Counted from the first letter of the stretch, positions 1 to 13,830 are shown. The stretch: DNA of 64,000 nucleotides from Ceratopteris richardii (GCA_020310875.1 CM035416.1:79741278-79805277); one strand, 5' to 3'. Notes: generated from the sequence alone by a model not told the origin. A program made the numbers and translations.

Positions 1-1
1 G

Positions 2-241
2 TTATTGAAATACTGCTCCCAAGGAATACGCAATAGGCGGATTGGATAGAAACGACCAGAATGGCGACAAAGAAGCAAGGGAATTACCAACATAACGCTG
101 TCTTCCATTCCATTTCAAAGTGGAGAGTACAAACTTGAAATGATGAATCAAAAAATTTAGTGTGCATGAGGAAGTTTGTAAAGGAGCATGTGAGAAAAAC
201 TTATTCCACTTATCGAGTTTCCATAATCCCCTGAACTTCAC
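2..241 (-). pseudogene. LINE-A ORF2 3' tail (window-truncated)
   Basis: A 79-codon frame directly downstream of the RT frame on the same strand carries W-rich text typical of the connection region between RT and the zinc-finger (zf-RVT) end of plant LINE ORF2. The shift from the preceding frame at about 241-263 is a further break. The rest is outside the window. Confidence 0.5.
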
Positions 242-262
242 CGCTTCATTTTCTACAAGTTT

Positions 263-1588
263 TCAAAAAATAGGAGCCCAGAAAGGTTTTTGAGAGGAGG
301 CAATACGCATAAAGAATGCTGCTCTTCTGGCCATTAAATGATTGTGCAGATTTAAGATTCCAAGGCCGCCTCTATCTCTTGGTTGACATATATATTTCCA
401 CGAGGAGAGCACCAATGCCCGAGTATGCTTTTTGTTCCAGAGGAAATTCTTTACCAAGCTCTCAGAGGTATCCAAGTGAGTTTTCTTCCAATCCATCAAC
501 AGCAAATAATACATAATGTAGGGCTGCATGAAGGCTTGCACAATCCTTATTCTTGCATACAATGGCCATTGTGAGGGAAACCACTTAGCCATTTTTCCTC
601 TGATTCTACGAAGCACCCACTCACTTTTATCTTTAGTGGGAACTCCAATGCCTAAGGGGTAACCCAAATGTCTAAAAATAGTACCTCTGTCAATCTTAGG
701 ACCATCCCATTCAAGAGATTGAAAATGCGATGCAGAGATGTTTACAATCGCCGATTTCCTCATATTAATCTTCAATGCAGACGCTTCCGAAAAAGGAGTT
801 AAAGAGTCCAATATATTTCGGATATTCTTCTCTTCCGCCTTCGCGAAAATAAATGTGTCATCAGCAAAGCCCACTGCAATTTGCTGAATCCCATGAATAG
901 ACACACCCTGGATGCATTGCGAATTCATTTGTGCATCCAAAAGATAAAACATTGGAAACGACGCTAAAGCATAAAAAAGAGGACTTAAAGGACATCCTTG
1001 ACGCACAGAGCGCTCAATAATGAAGGGTTCAGAAAGCCTTCCATTTATCTCAACGCAAGAAGCACTTCCCTGGGCTAGTATGTATATCAATCTACAGAAT
1101 CTTTCACCAAATCCCAGTTTTTTGAGTACGACAGCAATAAAATCCCATCTAATTAGATCAAATGCTTTTTCAAAGTCGATTTGCATCCCAATTGCTTCCT
1201 GATTAGTTGCTGCTGCATGATCCATTAATATTTGCGTGAGAAAAATATTATCATAAATAGATCTTTGATGTATAAGCCTGATCTGCGCTGGATGAACCAC
1301 CTTATGAACGATATATTTGAGCCTCAATGCGAAAATTTTGGCAAAAATTTTATAAATAATGCTCATCATTGTAATTGGTCTCCAATCTCCAATACATTTG
1401 GGAATGTCCAGCTTTGGAATGAGTTTAATCTTTCCCAACTTAAAAGCATACGGCATATTTTGATCCCTCCATATTTCATTACAGACCTGAAGAACAAGAT
1501 CCTTGAGTGAAGGCCAAAAAACCAAAACAAATTCTTTCGTGCTCCGAGATACTCTTTTCACAAGAAGCTGCCATATGAGAATCAACAT
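263..1588 (-). pseudogene. LINE-A ORF2 middle: reverse transcriptase
   Basis: This is a 441-codon frame. It contains the non-LTR RT blocks KLIPK, DWRPITMM, the DFEKAFD segment (motif A), RQGCPLSPLFYAL (motif B) and FADDTFIF (motif C with the catalytic Asp pair, about residue 240). It is followed by the thumb-like and W-rich region. It lacks the endonuclease in frame because of the upstream frameshift. RT residues look intact, but the copy as a whole is not translatable as one ORF2. Confidence 0.88.
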
Positions 1589-2930
1589 TTTGAGGGGTGT
1601 ACCTCAAAGATTCATGAAGAGAGTCAAACCAAGCTTCGTCTGATCTATATGATGCTGCAAACAACTTTCTAAAATGCTCTGAACATGTTGCTGCCATGGA
1701 ATTCCCATCAGTGAGAACCGATCCATGCATGTGAAGTTGAGAAATCGTATCCTTGAGACGCTTAATTCGCAAAAAGTCAAAGAAGCATTTAGAATTTGCA
1801 TGTAAATCATTCACTTCCATACATCTTGCTTTCACTTTTGAAGATTGGATAGCTTGATTCTCCATGAATTCCAAGCATTTATATGCCTTACAAAGATGAG
1901 CATATTCATTATCAGAAAGCATGATCCCAGCGTCAACCTTCTCTGTCATAGTAAATATAATCTGCTTAGCTTCACATTTAGCAGAGTTAAGGACTTTAGA
2001 GAAATACTTCCCACAATCTCTAATCACAACTTGCAAATTTTCAACAAAATACTCCCATTTCATACACGCAGATACCTTCAAAGAAAGCACCAGCTGAATA
2101 AGATCATGTACCTTAGACTTGAACAGAGAAGTATGCATCCACGAGTGATTTATTCTCAGCGGAATTCTAGGTAGATTTCTTGGAATACAAGAATTCCAGT
2201 CCATCTCCTCAAGCGATATCAATAAAGGGTTATGATCAGAGAGAAGCATTGTAGCATCTATCCACATTTTAGATATTGCTTTTAAAGTATAAACATGCGA
2301 ATAATAACATCTATCTAGTCTGCTCATAGCTGTTCTATGCGATCTTGAGTGAAACATATAGCGAAGGGTATGCCCACCAATGCACCCCCATAAATCCTTA
2401 CAATTCAACATAATCAATATCTCATTCCATGAAGCGCTTTCTTGCGAGGACATCACCGAAGAAGAAGTTGTACAATCTGTCTCTGATTCTACCATATTGA
2501 AATCACCACAAAGCAAAATACGAGCTTCCTCCCATATTTGAAGCTGCATACAATACTGAATAGCTACGATCATTTCCTTCCATGTCTTCAATCTTTCCGC
2601 AGGAGAATTAGGAGCATACACATTAATGCATACAAATGAGGTACCATGCAACATAAGGTGCACTATGATAAACCTACCCTTAGGATCATCAAATAACACC
2701 GTAAAGTTTATTTTCTTCCTCATAATAAAGAGACATCCTGAATATCCATTAGTCCTACCATTATACCGCAACTGGAAATCTTTAGTATATACAAGCATTC
2801 CCTCATTATCATGCTTCTTATGCTCTTGCACGGCTACCAGATCAAGTTGATGTCTAACAATCCATCTCCATAATCTTGTCCACTTTCCAGGTTGACCCAA
2901 CCCTTGTATATTCCAAGTAGCTATTTTCAT
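1479..2930 (-). pseudogene. LINE-A ORF2 5' part: apurinic-type endonuclease
   Basis: The frame starts MKIATWNIQGLG, the classic start of an exonuclease-endonuclease-phosphatase domain. It carries VAVQEHK (catalytic Glu region), GDFNM and SDHNPL (catalytic Asp/His pair), all in the expected order in the first 230 residues. In LINEs this domain nicks the target DNA to prime reverse transcription. The frame ends at 1479 after a frameshift. The RT continues in another frame that overlaps it from 1588, so the original ORF2 is broken near 1540-1570. Confidence 0.87.
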
Positions 2931-4236
2931 GATATCAACGGTGTTGACAAAGATGTATCTACATGAGCCAATGCTGGAGCAAGATCTTGCAAGACAATGT
3001 CCATATTATCAAAACACTCCGGCATATATTCTTCAGCATGAGATGCGAAATTAGCCTCATCTGAAAGGGATGTTGAAAAACCTGACTGGAACTTACCCCT
3101 TTTACCTCGAAGGAGTGCTTTTTTATAGCTAACAGGGGTAAAGCCCTCATTATCCACTGTCCTTTTACTGGGTTCCCCATCCTTTCTATTTAGAACTTCT
3201 TTACTTTACCTTCCCCATCTCTTCTTTTATATACATTTAATTTCATTGGCATAATGGGAGCAGTAGGATGCCCTTGCTTCTCAACCTCAACTTCTTTTCC
3301 TTTATTGCTCATACCAGGAAACCCAAAACCTGACATAGGCTTAGGAGAAAAAGTAGAATGAGGGATAGCCTTCTGTTTACCAAAGATTTGTTCTTTCGGA
3401 ACCAAGATTTTACTTCCAGGGTATGTGGGGATTAGCTTGACCCCATCAGATTTCAAAGAGGGACAATTTTTAGAATAATGGCCCAAATTCCCACAATGGA
3501 AACACGATCCAGCCATGTTGCCCCATTTTAGGTAAATAACAATATTTCCTACAAGAGGCACATTTATGCCTAATGTTTTAGGGAAGGGCCTTGACATGTT
3601 CCACAACACACATATTCTATTTTTATTAGGAGCAGAAATCGATGGTGTATATAACACCTTTCCTAAAGCCTTAGCCACATGTCCAATGTTGGTCCATAAA
3701 AAAGATGGTAAATCTACGAGTTCAACCCAAACAGGACATTTAAAAAGTAATTCCTCCTTCATTGCTTTGACTGGCTTCCAAGGAAACACATGTGCAACTA
3801 ATCCACATAGAAAAACAGTCTGCTGCTCCAAAAATTGCACCTTGACAGTATTATCATTAAAGATAAACTCAAAAAGGCCATGCCCCGAGTAAAATACCTT
3901 ATCTACCACATCCATCCCCACATTAGCATTGATTGCATATGCTACATCCACCGCCAACGGTATACGACCAATAAAAAACAGCAACAACCCTTTTTCATGA
4001 AACATGAGGGTTGTTTCCCAAATCAGGGCAGGGTCAATGTCTACATTCAGATCCCCTTTCACATTTTCATCATGGGTTAAAGCATCATCCATCATACATT
4101 TTAATTTCCCAATATCAATTTGCTTCGAGCAGGGGGTTTGAGGAATCACAATTTCCTCCTCTGATCCTTGCTTCAGCGAGGTAGCAGACACTGGCACAGT
4201 GTCCTGCACTTGAACAGTAGTCGTCATATCTGCCAA
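2927..4236 (-). pseudogene. LINE-A ORF1, gag-like nucleic-acid-binding protein (frameshifted)
   Basis: The first 348 codons (4236 down to 3190) hold a DUF4283-type region around residues 55-240 and a CCHC knuckle CFHCGNLGHYSKNC (CX2CX4HX4C) near residue 245. The C-terminal part continues in another frame from about 3190 to 2927, where the text DNEGFTPVSYKK resembles the C-terminal linker of plant LINE ORF1 proteins. One frameshift near 3190 therefore splits an originally single ORF1. The last bases overlap the ATG of ORF2. The protein would have bound the LINE RNA. The family call is firm; the exact frameshift point is inferred. Confidence 0.82.
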
Positions 4237-4238
4237 AG

Positions 4239-5490
<1,252 letters not shown>

Positions 5491-5493
5491 ATT

Positions 5494-5882
5494 GTAGGAT
5501 ATTTGTGTATGTTCATGTATTTTGGTATATATCTTTATATGTTTTTGTGTGCTTATGTTTTTGTATGTGTTATATTTTACTAGAATATTTGGTTTTACTT
5601 TGGTATGCCATTTTTTTTCCTTTTTATTTTTACTTATTTTATTTTTTAAATTACTTTTTATTTTTCTTTCAATTAGTTTTCTTCAATTGTTTTTGTAGCT
5701 TCTTGCTTTTTCTTTTTTGAAAAAACTTACGTAGTTTTGTATCTATAAATATGTATGTGTTAACATCATTAGCAATCCAATCATTGATTTGTACTTTAGA
5801 CTTGTAATCGAATCATATTGTAGTATATATGCATCAATATTATATTATGTATATATGTCTCAACTCTCTAAAGAACAAAGGC
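5494..5882 (+). repeat. Possible Copia 3' LTR
   Basis: A purine-rich stretch (TTAGGAGTGGAATT) precedes TGTAGGATATTTGTG, the arrangement of a polypurine tract followed by an LTR start. The next 390 bp are AT-rich and non-coding, with TATAAATATG near 5742, and end near CTAACACA. No partner LTR was found, so the boundary is tentative. Confidence 0.3.
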
Positions 5883-5883
5883 T

Positions 5884-6480
5884 AACACATTATCCAAAGC
5901 ATTTCCTTATCTATCATTTGAAATTCAGAAAAATGCATTCCAAGCACGATTAATCCACATGCAATTCCAAACAGCATGTTTCATGGTTTCCTTTGGTGAC
6001 ATACATTGGGGGCATTTAGCAAGATTGTTACCATGCTTGAGTAAAAATGCTACCAGCATAAAGTGTCCTGTATATATCTCCTCCATATGAAGATCTTCAT
6101 AAGAAAAGCTAATTCCAAGGACCATAGAGCCTCATATCCCCGATATCAAGAAACATGGACAAAGAAGGCTATAACCAGTTTGTTCCACCACTTTGTATGT
6201 TTTGCAAACAGCTAGTCCTTCCGTGTTAATGTAGTAAATCAATTAAGGTACTTGGTATTCTTTAATTGCCTTAGTCGAAAAAAACTGTTTAAGTCAATAT
6301 GCAGCTCCCAACAAGAAAGACCAATATGGGGACAGCAGAGCAAAAGAGTTTCCCAAGCCCATGCTTTGTGATGGAATAAAGAATGGTATGGATATCCAGG
6401 AGAGGATGGTTCAATAGCCTTCCATATGCCAACAAAGTCACTAAGGGCATGATATTGATTTTATTAACACCATCAGCATC
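5884..6480 (-). pseudogene. LINE 3' fragment (zf-RVT region)
   Basis: Minus-strand frames read WETLLLCCPHIGLSCWELHID and then CPQC followed by ETMKHAVWNC and AWNAFF. The last group is the reverse-transcriptase zinc-binding domain that ends plant LINE ORF2. Several stops and shifts separate the pieces. It lies in the intron after REN1-like exon 8, in the gene's own orientation. Confidence 0.7.
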
Positions 6481-6723
6481 AAAGATCATGGGCAACTTAC
6501 AATTAAAATTCACAGCTGGAAAATGAAAAATTCCACAATCAACAAGTTCAATTATGTAACTCCTATTATTATCAACAAAGAGAACTTGTATTTTCACAAA
6601 AATAAAAATAAAAGAACCGTAAATCCCATATTTAAAATCTATGATATCCATCAGTAGATGATAACATGAAGCCTGATCTATCTGCTTGTCATACATGTCA
6701 AAAAGGTCACATGGTAGACTAAC

Positions 6724-8633
6724 CTTTCTCATATTCACGAACACGCCTCTCTACTTCATCAACATCAGCTGACTGCCTCAAAATACCCTCCACGCCCACA
6801 CCTAAGAGGATATAAACCAGAATTGATTGATCACAAAAGTAACCCTTAAAGCAAAAAGTGTAAAAATAAAACTTTATCACAGTTCAAAATAGGCATATTG
6901 CAGCCTTAGTCTGCAGGTTAACCCAAATGGGATTCTTAGGTCAATAAGCTACAGAGATCACTAACTATATGAAAGAACACTTAGGTTTCTTTGTTCAAGT
7001 TCTTAAACTACTTTCTCAGGAGAGAGATATGAATGGCCACTAGAACAACCAAAAAAGCATTAAGTGTTGCACTAACTAACTAACAAGAATGAGAATCTCA
7101 TTTGAACAAGAATCGATAATAGCTGTGTTGCCCACGTATCGAGTTCTCTTGGCTAAGTATAAATTTCAAATTTCCATAAAAAACCGAAAATTGTAAAAGA
7201 AGAGAACCCTGCTTTGCAAAATGTATTTATGACTCTTCACAACTGCCAAAGGATGTTAGGACCAGTATGCACCATGCTGCTCTATAAACTGCAAAGCCTT
7301 TTCCAGAAAGGAGGGACTTCCATCAATGTCCTCCAAAGCAAGTAGTATCGGTCTTCCAACTACCATAGACTTCACAGGTTTCCTTGCTCGACCTGAAAGA
7401 CAGAAAAAAGGAACTTTCTTGAAGAGACCAGATCCACAATGTACATACTCTAAAATTCTTGGATGTCTAGGATTTAAGCTCTTTCATGCACCTAAGAGAA
7501 GGTGAGCACAACAAGTTACTCTATGTAGAATTGAAAAGCGTGCCCAACACATGAACTAATCATCATCATTCTAGCACACTGCTGCACATGCCAAATAGAG
7601 AGAAATTATACCTAACTCAATGGGTTCGATGGTCACATCTATGGAATCTGCCTTGAAAATGCCACTGTGACCCATCACTAGGTCTGCATTAGGCGCAGCT
7701 GAAATCGCTTGCTCAAGAGAAGCTTTCCACTCTTCCAAATCCTCTGTGCTTTCTGCCTGAACTTACAAAAAATATCCAAATGAGATAATAAGAGACAAAA
7801 CTTGGAGTTGTCTTAAGAATCAATAAGAGAAGCGCTCCTTCTCAATACACAAGTGATTATCACAACACTTCCAGAGATGCACAGATTTCAATAAACTATG
7901 ACAATACCTTCAGAGATGCACAGTACCTTGAGTGTGAAAGCACGCCCATCAGGAAAAAGCACTGTGAGAAGTTTCTTATCTGCTTTAACAAGCACACTTG
8001 ACTCCAATAAAATTAAGTGTATCCTACCTGGCCCACCATGAGTAATACAGAAGAAAACTCTAAATGTTACGATACCTTCCTGAATTATTCAACTCAATGC
8101 CACCAAGAGCCAAGATGCTTTCACCTCCTTTTGCAAGGACATTCTGCAGAAAGCATGACACAACTTCATCAAGTAAGGATTAATCAAACAGGTAGTGTCT
8201 CCTTGGGACTGCTAAGATATATTATTTTCTTTCTCCCTGAGAAAGCCTACTGTAGTTTCCATCTTATAAAATTTGACAATATAATAGCACATGTATGCAT
8301 TACAATAGCGCATCTATGCATATTACTTAGTGCCAGGGGAATTATCTAAATTTTTTCTCCATGAAAAAGCCTATTGTAGTTTCCACCTTGTAAAGCTTGT
8401 CATTACAATAGCACACATAAGCATGTCACATACTGAGAGTTTACCTTAAAAGACAAACTTACTTCATCACTTCTATAAAAAAAATGAGAGATCTATAAAC
8501 CACTGGAATCGTATGCATACATGGATAGATAAATTGCAATTTAGGACACTACTTACAGGATCACTTTTATAAAACACTAGGGATGTGTGAGTCAAAACAA
8601 ACCAGCGCCGTTTCCATGATTTCCAACCCAGCC
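6724..8633 (-). CDS. REN1: REN1/PHGAP-like Rho-of-plants GTPase-activating protein, exons 3-8 (PH domain and start of RhoGAP)
   Basis: Six exons with consensus borders and matching phases: 8557-8633, 8076-8143, 7927-7996, 7612-7756, 7273-7392, 6724-6801. Together they encode 186 codons. The first reads LGWKSWKRRWFVLTHTSLVF, a PH domain strand pair. Then come GGIELNNSGS, LLTVLFPDGRAFTLK and the PH C-terminal helix AESTEDLEEWKASLEQAI. Next are GRPILLALEDIDGSPSFLEKAL and VEGILRQSADVDEVERRV, the start of the RhoGAP domain with the arginine finger in GILRQS (residue about 199 of the assembled fragment). REN1/PHGAP proteins switch off ROP GTPases at the plasma membrane in polar growth. The rest of RhoGAP and the C-terminal coiled coil lie beyond the left edge. 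The three Arabidopsis paralogues (REN1, PHGAP1, PHGAP2) cannot be told apart here. Confidence 0.93.
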
Positions 8634-8914
8634 CTGAACAAACCACAGCATTTCAGCCCATGTGAGATTATGATAAAAGAAATAGAACATACAAAGAAAA
8701 GAATGCCCTAAGCCCATATATTATACAGATATTTTTATACAAGTTCCCTGTAGCAAAAGATAAAAACACAATCAAGAACTAGTAACATTCTATTGAGAAG
8801 GTTGCTTTCAAATTTCAATCATAGATTTCAAGGCATTATCGACAAAATTAGAGATCGACTTAAGCCTACCCATTCTAAACATAACGCCTACAAACTCATT
8901 CAACATGTGAAACC

Positions 8915-9145
8915 TGTTGGAGATAGACGTCTGCGGAAGCACGCGAACAGCACAAGGAAGAAGAAGAAGCTTGGAGCACAAACACACAATACTGAATGTA
9001 TTACTAGAGAATGTACAAAGATAAGTAGCCCATTAGGGCAATAGGCGTATATACAAGCCGGGGGAAAAAAACCTCCTAAAGAGGGAAAAAAGTGCCCCGG
9101 CGGTCCTAGTGTGTTCACACACATCACTACCTAAATATATCAACA
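8915..9145 (-). repeat. Copia-B 3' LTR (231 bp)
   Basis: It is almost identical to the LTR at 13831-14063, apart from two small indels in simple runs and a substitution. It is followed in the sense direction by the target duplication AAACC. Confidence 0.95.
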
Positions 9146-9160
9146 AATCCCCCCTGGGAG
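9146..9160 (-). other. Copia-B polypurine tract
   Basis: CTCCCAGGGGGGATT on the minus strand abuts the 3' LTR, where plus-strand DNA synthesis would be primed. Confidence 0.85.
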
Positions 9161-9219
9161 TGATGCGGTGAACAAGGAGCTGGCACTCATGTATAAGGAA
9201 GTGCCAAGCTATGTGGAAA

Positions 9220-10342
9220 TCACTCCACAAAAGGAAGTAAGCCCAAAGCTTTGCGAAAAGCTTCAAACTTCTCCCTAGGCAGAGCCTTCGTGAAAAGGTC
9301 TGCAATGTTCTCCTGCGTGGGCACATATGCCAAGCTGATCTCCCCCGCAGAGAACCTCTCCCTGACATAGTGATAATGCACCTCAATGTGCTTAGTGCGA
9401 GCATGGAACACAGGGTTCCTCGCAACTGCCAACGCGCTCTGACTGTCAGTGAAGATGGTGGTGGCAGAAGACTGGCCAACACCCAAATCAGCCATAAAGC
9501 GTATGAGCCACACACACTCAACAGTCGCTGTGAAAGCTTCCCTATACTCAGCCTCACTCACAACTGGAAGTGGCCACAGTAGGCTGCTTCTTTCTCAACC
9601 AAGATATACATGAGCTACCAAGCATGAAGCAAAAACCACTGGTGGACACACGAGTGTCATAGCAACCAGCCCAATCTGAGTCAGAAAAAGCATGCAAATC
9701 TGGCGGTAGTGATCCCCCCTTGGGATAAAACAACCCAAGTAGCCGAGTACCACTCAAGTAGCGAAAGATGCGCTTAACCGCCTTCCAATGCGTGACTCCT
9801 GGGCAATGCATAAACCTTCTCATATGTGAGACAGCAAACTGAATATCTGGTCGAGTAATGCATAAGTAAATCAAGCATCCAACAGCCTGCTGATAGAGAA
9901 CAGCATCAAATGCATCTCCAGCATTATGAAGACTCAATCGTAAACCTGTCTCCATAGGAGTGGCAATAGGCTTACAGTCTTCAAGGCAAAAACGCTGCAA
10001 TAATGTGTCAATATATTTCGTTTGACACAAAGCCATTCCACCATCAACTTGCATAAACTGAATGCCCAAATAGTGATGCAAATGCCCCAAATCAAACATC
10101 TCAAATGAGGCATGCAAATCAGCCTTGAAATCAGCAATATGCTTCTCAATAGGACCAGTGAGCAGCATGTCACCAACATAGACAACAATGATCAGAAGCA
10201 CATCATTAGCACGCTTAACATATAAGGTGCTTTCAGTTGGACTGTTCACAAAACCATGTGCAACCAGATAGACATGTATTTTCTCATACCAAGCACGTGG
10301 TGCTTGCTTTAAACCATATAATGCCTTCTTTAACCTGCACAC
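9220..10342 (-). pseudogene. Copia-B reverse transcriptase C-terminus and RNase H
   Basis: The frame from 10342 holds LYGLKQAPRAWYE. The catalytic YVDD is YVGD (Gly codon GGT at 10172-10174), a loss of a metal-binding Asp. Further on are YLSGTRLLG and DSDWAGC, the first RNase H Asp. A 4-bp TGAG duplication near 9554-9565 shifts the frame. The last piece (9561-9220) reads SEAEYREAF, FTDSQSAL, ARTKHIEVHYHYVRE and IADLFTKALP. The related copy at 19360 lacks the duplication, which supports it as a recent lesion. Confidence 0.92.
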
Positions 10343-11172
10343 ATGGTATGCCCTTTCTGCACAAAGCCACGGGGCTGAAAAACATACACTTCTTCATGTA
10401 AGTCACCATTCAGAAATGCTGTTTTAATGTCCAACTGATGTACATTCCAACCATGACGGGCTGCAAGTGCACAAATGCTCCGAACAGTAGTCATACGGCA
10501 TGTAGGTGCAAAGGTCTCATCAAAATCAATGCCTCTTTCCTGTGCATAACCCTTTGCAACAAGCCTAGCCTTATACCTGTCAACTGTACCATCAGGTTTA
10601 CGCTTCAGCTTGTATACCCACTTAGTGCCAATGGCCTTCTTGCCAGGAGGCAAGTCACATAAAGACCATGTACCATTCTTCATTATAGCATCATATTCAG
10701 ATTGCATGGCAGCCATCCAATTTTCTGAATTCTGTCCTTCATCAAAAGAAACAGGCTCATTCTCATCACAGAGACTAGACGCAGCCATAGCATAGCAATC
10801 TGATGCAAAGGAGGCACTATGAGAGCCTGAACGAGTACGATATGACAAAGGTGCATCTAATTTGCCGTCACGCAAAGTCTGCACCAGCCATTTTGGCATA
10901 GTTTTTGCCTGCTCAATATCAGCTCTCTCATCAACAAGTGCCTCATGTAAATCTGCATCAGAAATAGAATGATATGCATCATCATATGAAACCTGCAAAG
11001 GCTGAGAAGTTGCCTCATTAGGACAAGCACTAGATTGTCCACCTGTAAAAAGAGGCATCAACGTATCATACGTGTCTTTGGAGCTAACAGATGTCTCCTT
11101 AGTACATGAAAGCAATGGCTGAATAGCATCTTCCACAAAGACAACATCACGGCTAACCAGAATGCGTTTAGT
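10330..11172 (-). pseudogene. Copia-B reverse transcriptase, N-terminal part
   Basis: It reads WMAAMQSEYDAIMKNGTW, GTKWVYKLKRKPDGTVDRYKARLVAKGYAQ and HQLDIKTAFLNGDLHEEVYV, the Copia RT fingers and palm including the motif A Asp. It breaks at about 10335-10342, where the sequence shifts to another frame that continues with LKKALYGLKQAPRAWYE. Confidence 0.9.
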
Positions 11173-12411
11173 CTATGGATGATACAGATGATAGCCTTTA
11201 CTTTCAGAACTGTACCCAACAAAAATACATTTTACTGCCTTATCATCCAATTTTCTGCGATGTTGTTCATGCACTAATGCATATGCCAAACAACCAAAAA
11301 CACGCAGATGAGCAACAGATGGCTTGCGGTCATGCCAAGCCTCATATGGAGTGATAGACTGCAACGCTTTAGTGGGACACCTGTTCAATACATATGCTGC
11401 ACACATGACAGCCTCAAGCCAGAAACTATGTGGTAAAATCTGACTTTTGACCATGCACCTCGCCATCTCCATGAGTGACATGTTCTTTCGTTCAGCAACT
11501 CCATTCTGTTGAGATGTATATGGCACTGTACACTGGTGTTTTATCCCACGTTCAGCCAGAAATACATTAAAATCTGAAGACATATATTCCCCCCCTCGAT
11601 CAGAACGGAGGGTGCCCATTTTACATGCTGACAGATTTTCGGCCAAAACCAAAAACTGTTTGAAGCACATGAACACTTCGGACTTTGCTTTGAGTGGATA
11701 TACCCATGCATGCCTGGAAAAATCATCAATGAAAGTCACGAAGTAAAGGTAATTTCCAAAAGAGGGTGTCTGCATAGGACCACATACATCACTATGTACA
11801 AGCTGCAATTTCTGCGTAGCCCGAACTGAACCATCTTTTGGAAAGGAAGAACGCTGCATTTTGCCCAAAATACAGCCTTCACAAACATGTTTTCCAGGAG
11901 CCTCAAGTTTGGGCAAAGAGGACACCATTTCAGATTTCTGCAGGCGTAGCAAACTAGCAAAATTCAGATGACCAAAGCGTGCATTCCAAAGCTTTGCATC
12001 TGACATAGCCTGAGAATCATGAACTGCACATGCAGAATCATTCACAGATCTTTCATAGTCTATGAGCTTATACAGCCCACGACATAAAATGCCAGAAGCA
12101 ATAATCACATCGCCATTTGAGAGATCATGGACTGTACACCAGTCATCAACGAATTTCACAACCAAGCCAATCTTGGCTAATGCAGAAACTGATAACAGGT
12201 TCTTTTTGATCCCTGGCACAAATAAAACATCTGACAAAGTGAAAGAACTACCATCAGCAGTAGTCAGAATGATCTTACCAACTCCCATAACAGGATAAGA
12301 GGAGTTATTGGCGCATGTGAGTATTCCCTGTAGGGGCAGGCTCGAGTGAAGAGAAGAAACTGCGCTGCGAGGTAATATGTTTGGTCGCCCCACTGTCAAA
12401 GTACCAAACAT
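11173..12411 (-). pseudogene. Copia-B protease C-terminus and integrase
   Basis: A 412-codon frame. Its start holds the end of the protease. GAG-pre-integrase then follows, with the zinc-binding segment LWNARFGHLN...CEGC. The integrase core has HSDVCGP, RSDRGGEY and GVAERKN (D, D, E). The first His of the HHCC finger, normally in LWH, is Asn here (codon at 11983-11985). The frame closes at an in-frame TAG (11173-11175), after which the same frame resumes with TKRILVSRDVVF, so this is a point nonsense change. Confidence 0.9.
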
Positions 12412-13475
12412 TTGAGTCTACTGCAGACATGCACTGATCATGAGAAGATGGGTCAAAACTGCAGACAGTAGTAAACGCCCATTCTTCTTCCTGCACAAGA
12501 TTTGCAAACTCTGTTTTTGGTGTAGAGGCCTCTGCAACAACCATTCCAGCCTCTTTCTTCTTTGCCTCTTTAGCAGCCAGTTTTGGACAGTTCTTTATGA
12601 TATGATCATTTCCTTTACAGTACTTGCAAAAAAATTTTTGCTTTTCTGATTTCTTCTCATCTTTATCCTGGATCTTCGATTGTGCAGCATTTGCAGATTT
12701 CTGCTTACTAGTAGAAGAGCTCCATTTTCCTTTGCCCTTCTGACTAGCCAGGAAAGCTTGATCTGCAACACGCATAATGGACTTGTTCTGCCTGGATTGA
12801 TCTTCCTGCAACATAACGGAGACTAACTCCTCAAATGACAAGGCATTTGGATTGCCTTTCATCATCAACCGAAGAGTAGAAGCAAAACTCTGATATGAAT
12901 CAGGAAGACCATTCAGAACGGTCTGCACAAGTGAGCTATCTGGTATAACCTCATCAGCAGAAATCAACTGTTCCTTCAAATCTTTGATCTTCGTTAAGAA
13001 ACTGTCCATAGAATCACCTTCATTCATGTGCTCACTCTCCAACTGTTTTCGGAGGTAAGCAACACGAGCCTCATTCCTAGCTTGGTACAAAGTGGTAAGT
13101 GTATCCCAAGCATCCTTTGCTGTTCTGCAAGAGCGAATGTGAGGAATAATGGCACGTTTGACAGACAAAGCTATCAATGCATGTGCCTGGGCATCTCTGC
13201 CATCCCAGCGAATCTGCTCTGCAGTAGGTGCAACAGATTCAGCAGCACGAACAGGAATCTGCGGAATATCATCTTCGACACCATCTTCATAAGCTCGTAT
13301 TTGCAGTACCTGTCGTTACAGGTGTAATAGGACGTCTTTCAACACCCTGCACAATGTTCCACAATCCTTTTGCAACCAGTACATGTCGTATCATATAAGC
13401 CCATAATGGGTAGTTGGTACCATCCAACTTATCCTCAACCGCCAACATACGGAATACATCACTGCTTTCAGCCAT
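12305..13475 (-). pseudogene. Copia-B gag and protease start (frameshifted)
   Basis: The frame from 13475 begins MAESSDVFRMLAVEDKLDG, a Copia gag start, and breaks after about 60 codons. The second frame (13177-12305) carries the UBN2-like gag core (KDAWDTLTTLYQARNEAR), the knuckle CKYCKGNDHIIKNC and the protease motif WYFDSGATKHIT near its end. It then runs out of frame at 12305, inside the protease. Gag forms the particle; the protease would cleave the polyprotein. At least two frameshifts disable it. Confidence 0.9.
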
Positions 13476-13816
13476 GGCCGGTGACTAAAATACCTTGATG
13501 CAGAAAATTGACTGTATCTCAAAAAGTTGAACGGAACTGCTGAGACGAGTTCTGCTAGACTTGTAGCAGACTTCGAGACGCTTAAACTGGCGAACAAAAA
13601 CTGGTATATACCTTTGGCACAAAAGGACGAAATAGCCTGCACAAACGCTGCGATAGTGTGTTCGGAGGCCGAAACGAGCTCAGATCGCGATTTCGGCACC
13701 ACATAGCGAAGCTGTTTTGATCTCGGAAACACCCTGAGTATGCCCACCAAATTTCGTGCGAATCTGAGACTGAAAACAGAGGAGTGTCGACGGCGCCCTA
13801 GAAGAAGCGACAACCT

Positions 13817-13828
13817 GCTCTGATACCA
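13817..13828 (-). other. Copia-B primer binding site (tRNA-iMet type)
   Basis: TGGTATCAGAGC on the minus strand, 2 bp inside the 5' LTR, is the standard plant Copia primer site complementary to the 3' end of initiator tRNA-Met. Confidence 0.93.
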
Positions 13829-13830
13829 AT

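Noticed and set aside
6289-6744. A 151-codon minus-strand protein
   Set aside because: It joins REN1-like exon 8, intron and LINE fragment in a wrong frame; the exon is in a different frame with good splice sites.
8017-8349. Plus-strand 110-codon frame
   Set aside because: Antisense to a REN1-like exon and its introns; no family features.
8793-9044. Plus-strand 83-codon frame at the Copia-B edge
   Set aside because: It crosses the target duplication into the LTR, so it is a chance frame created by the insertion.
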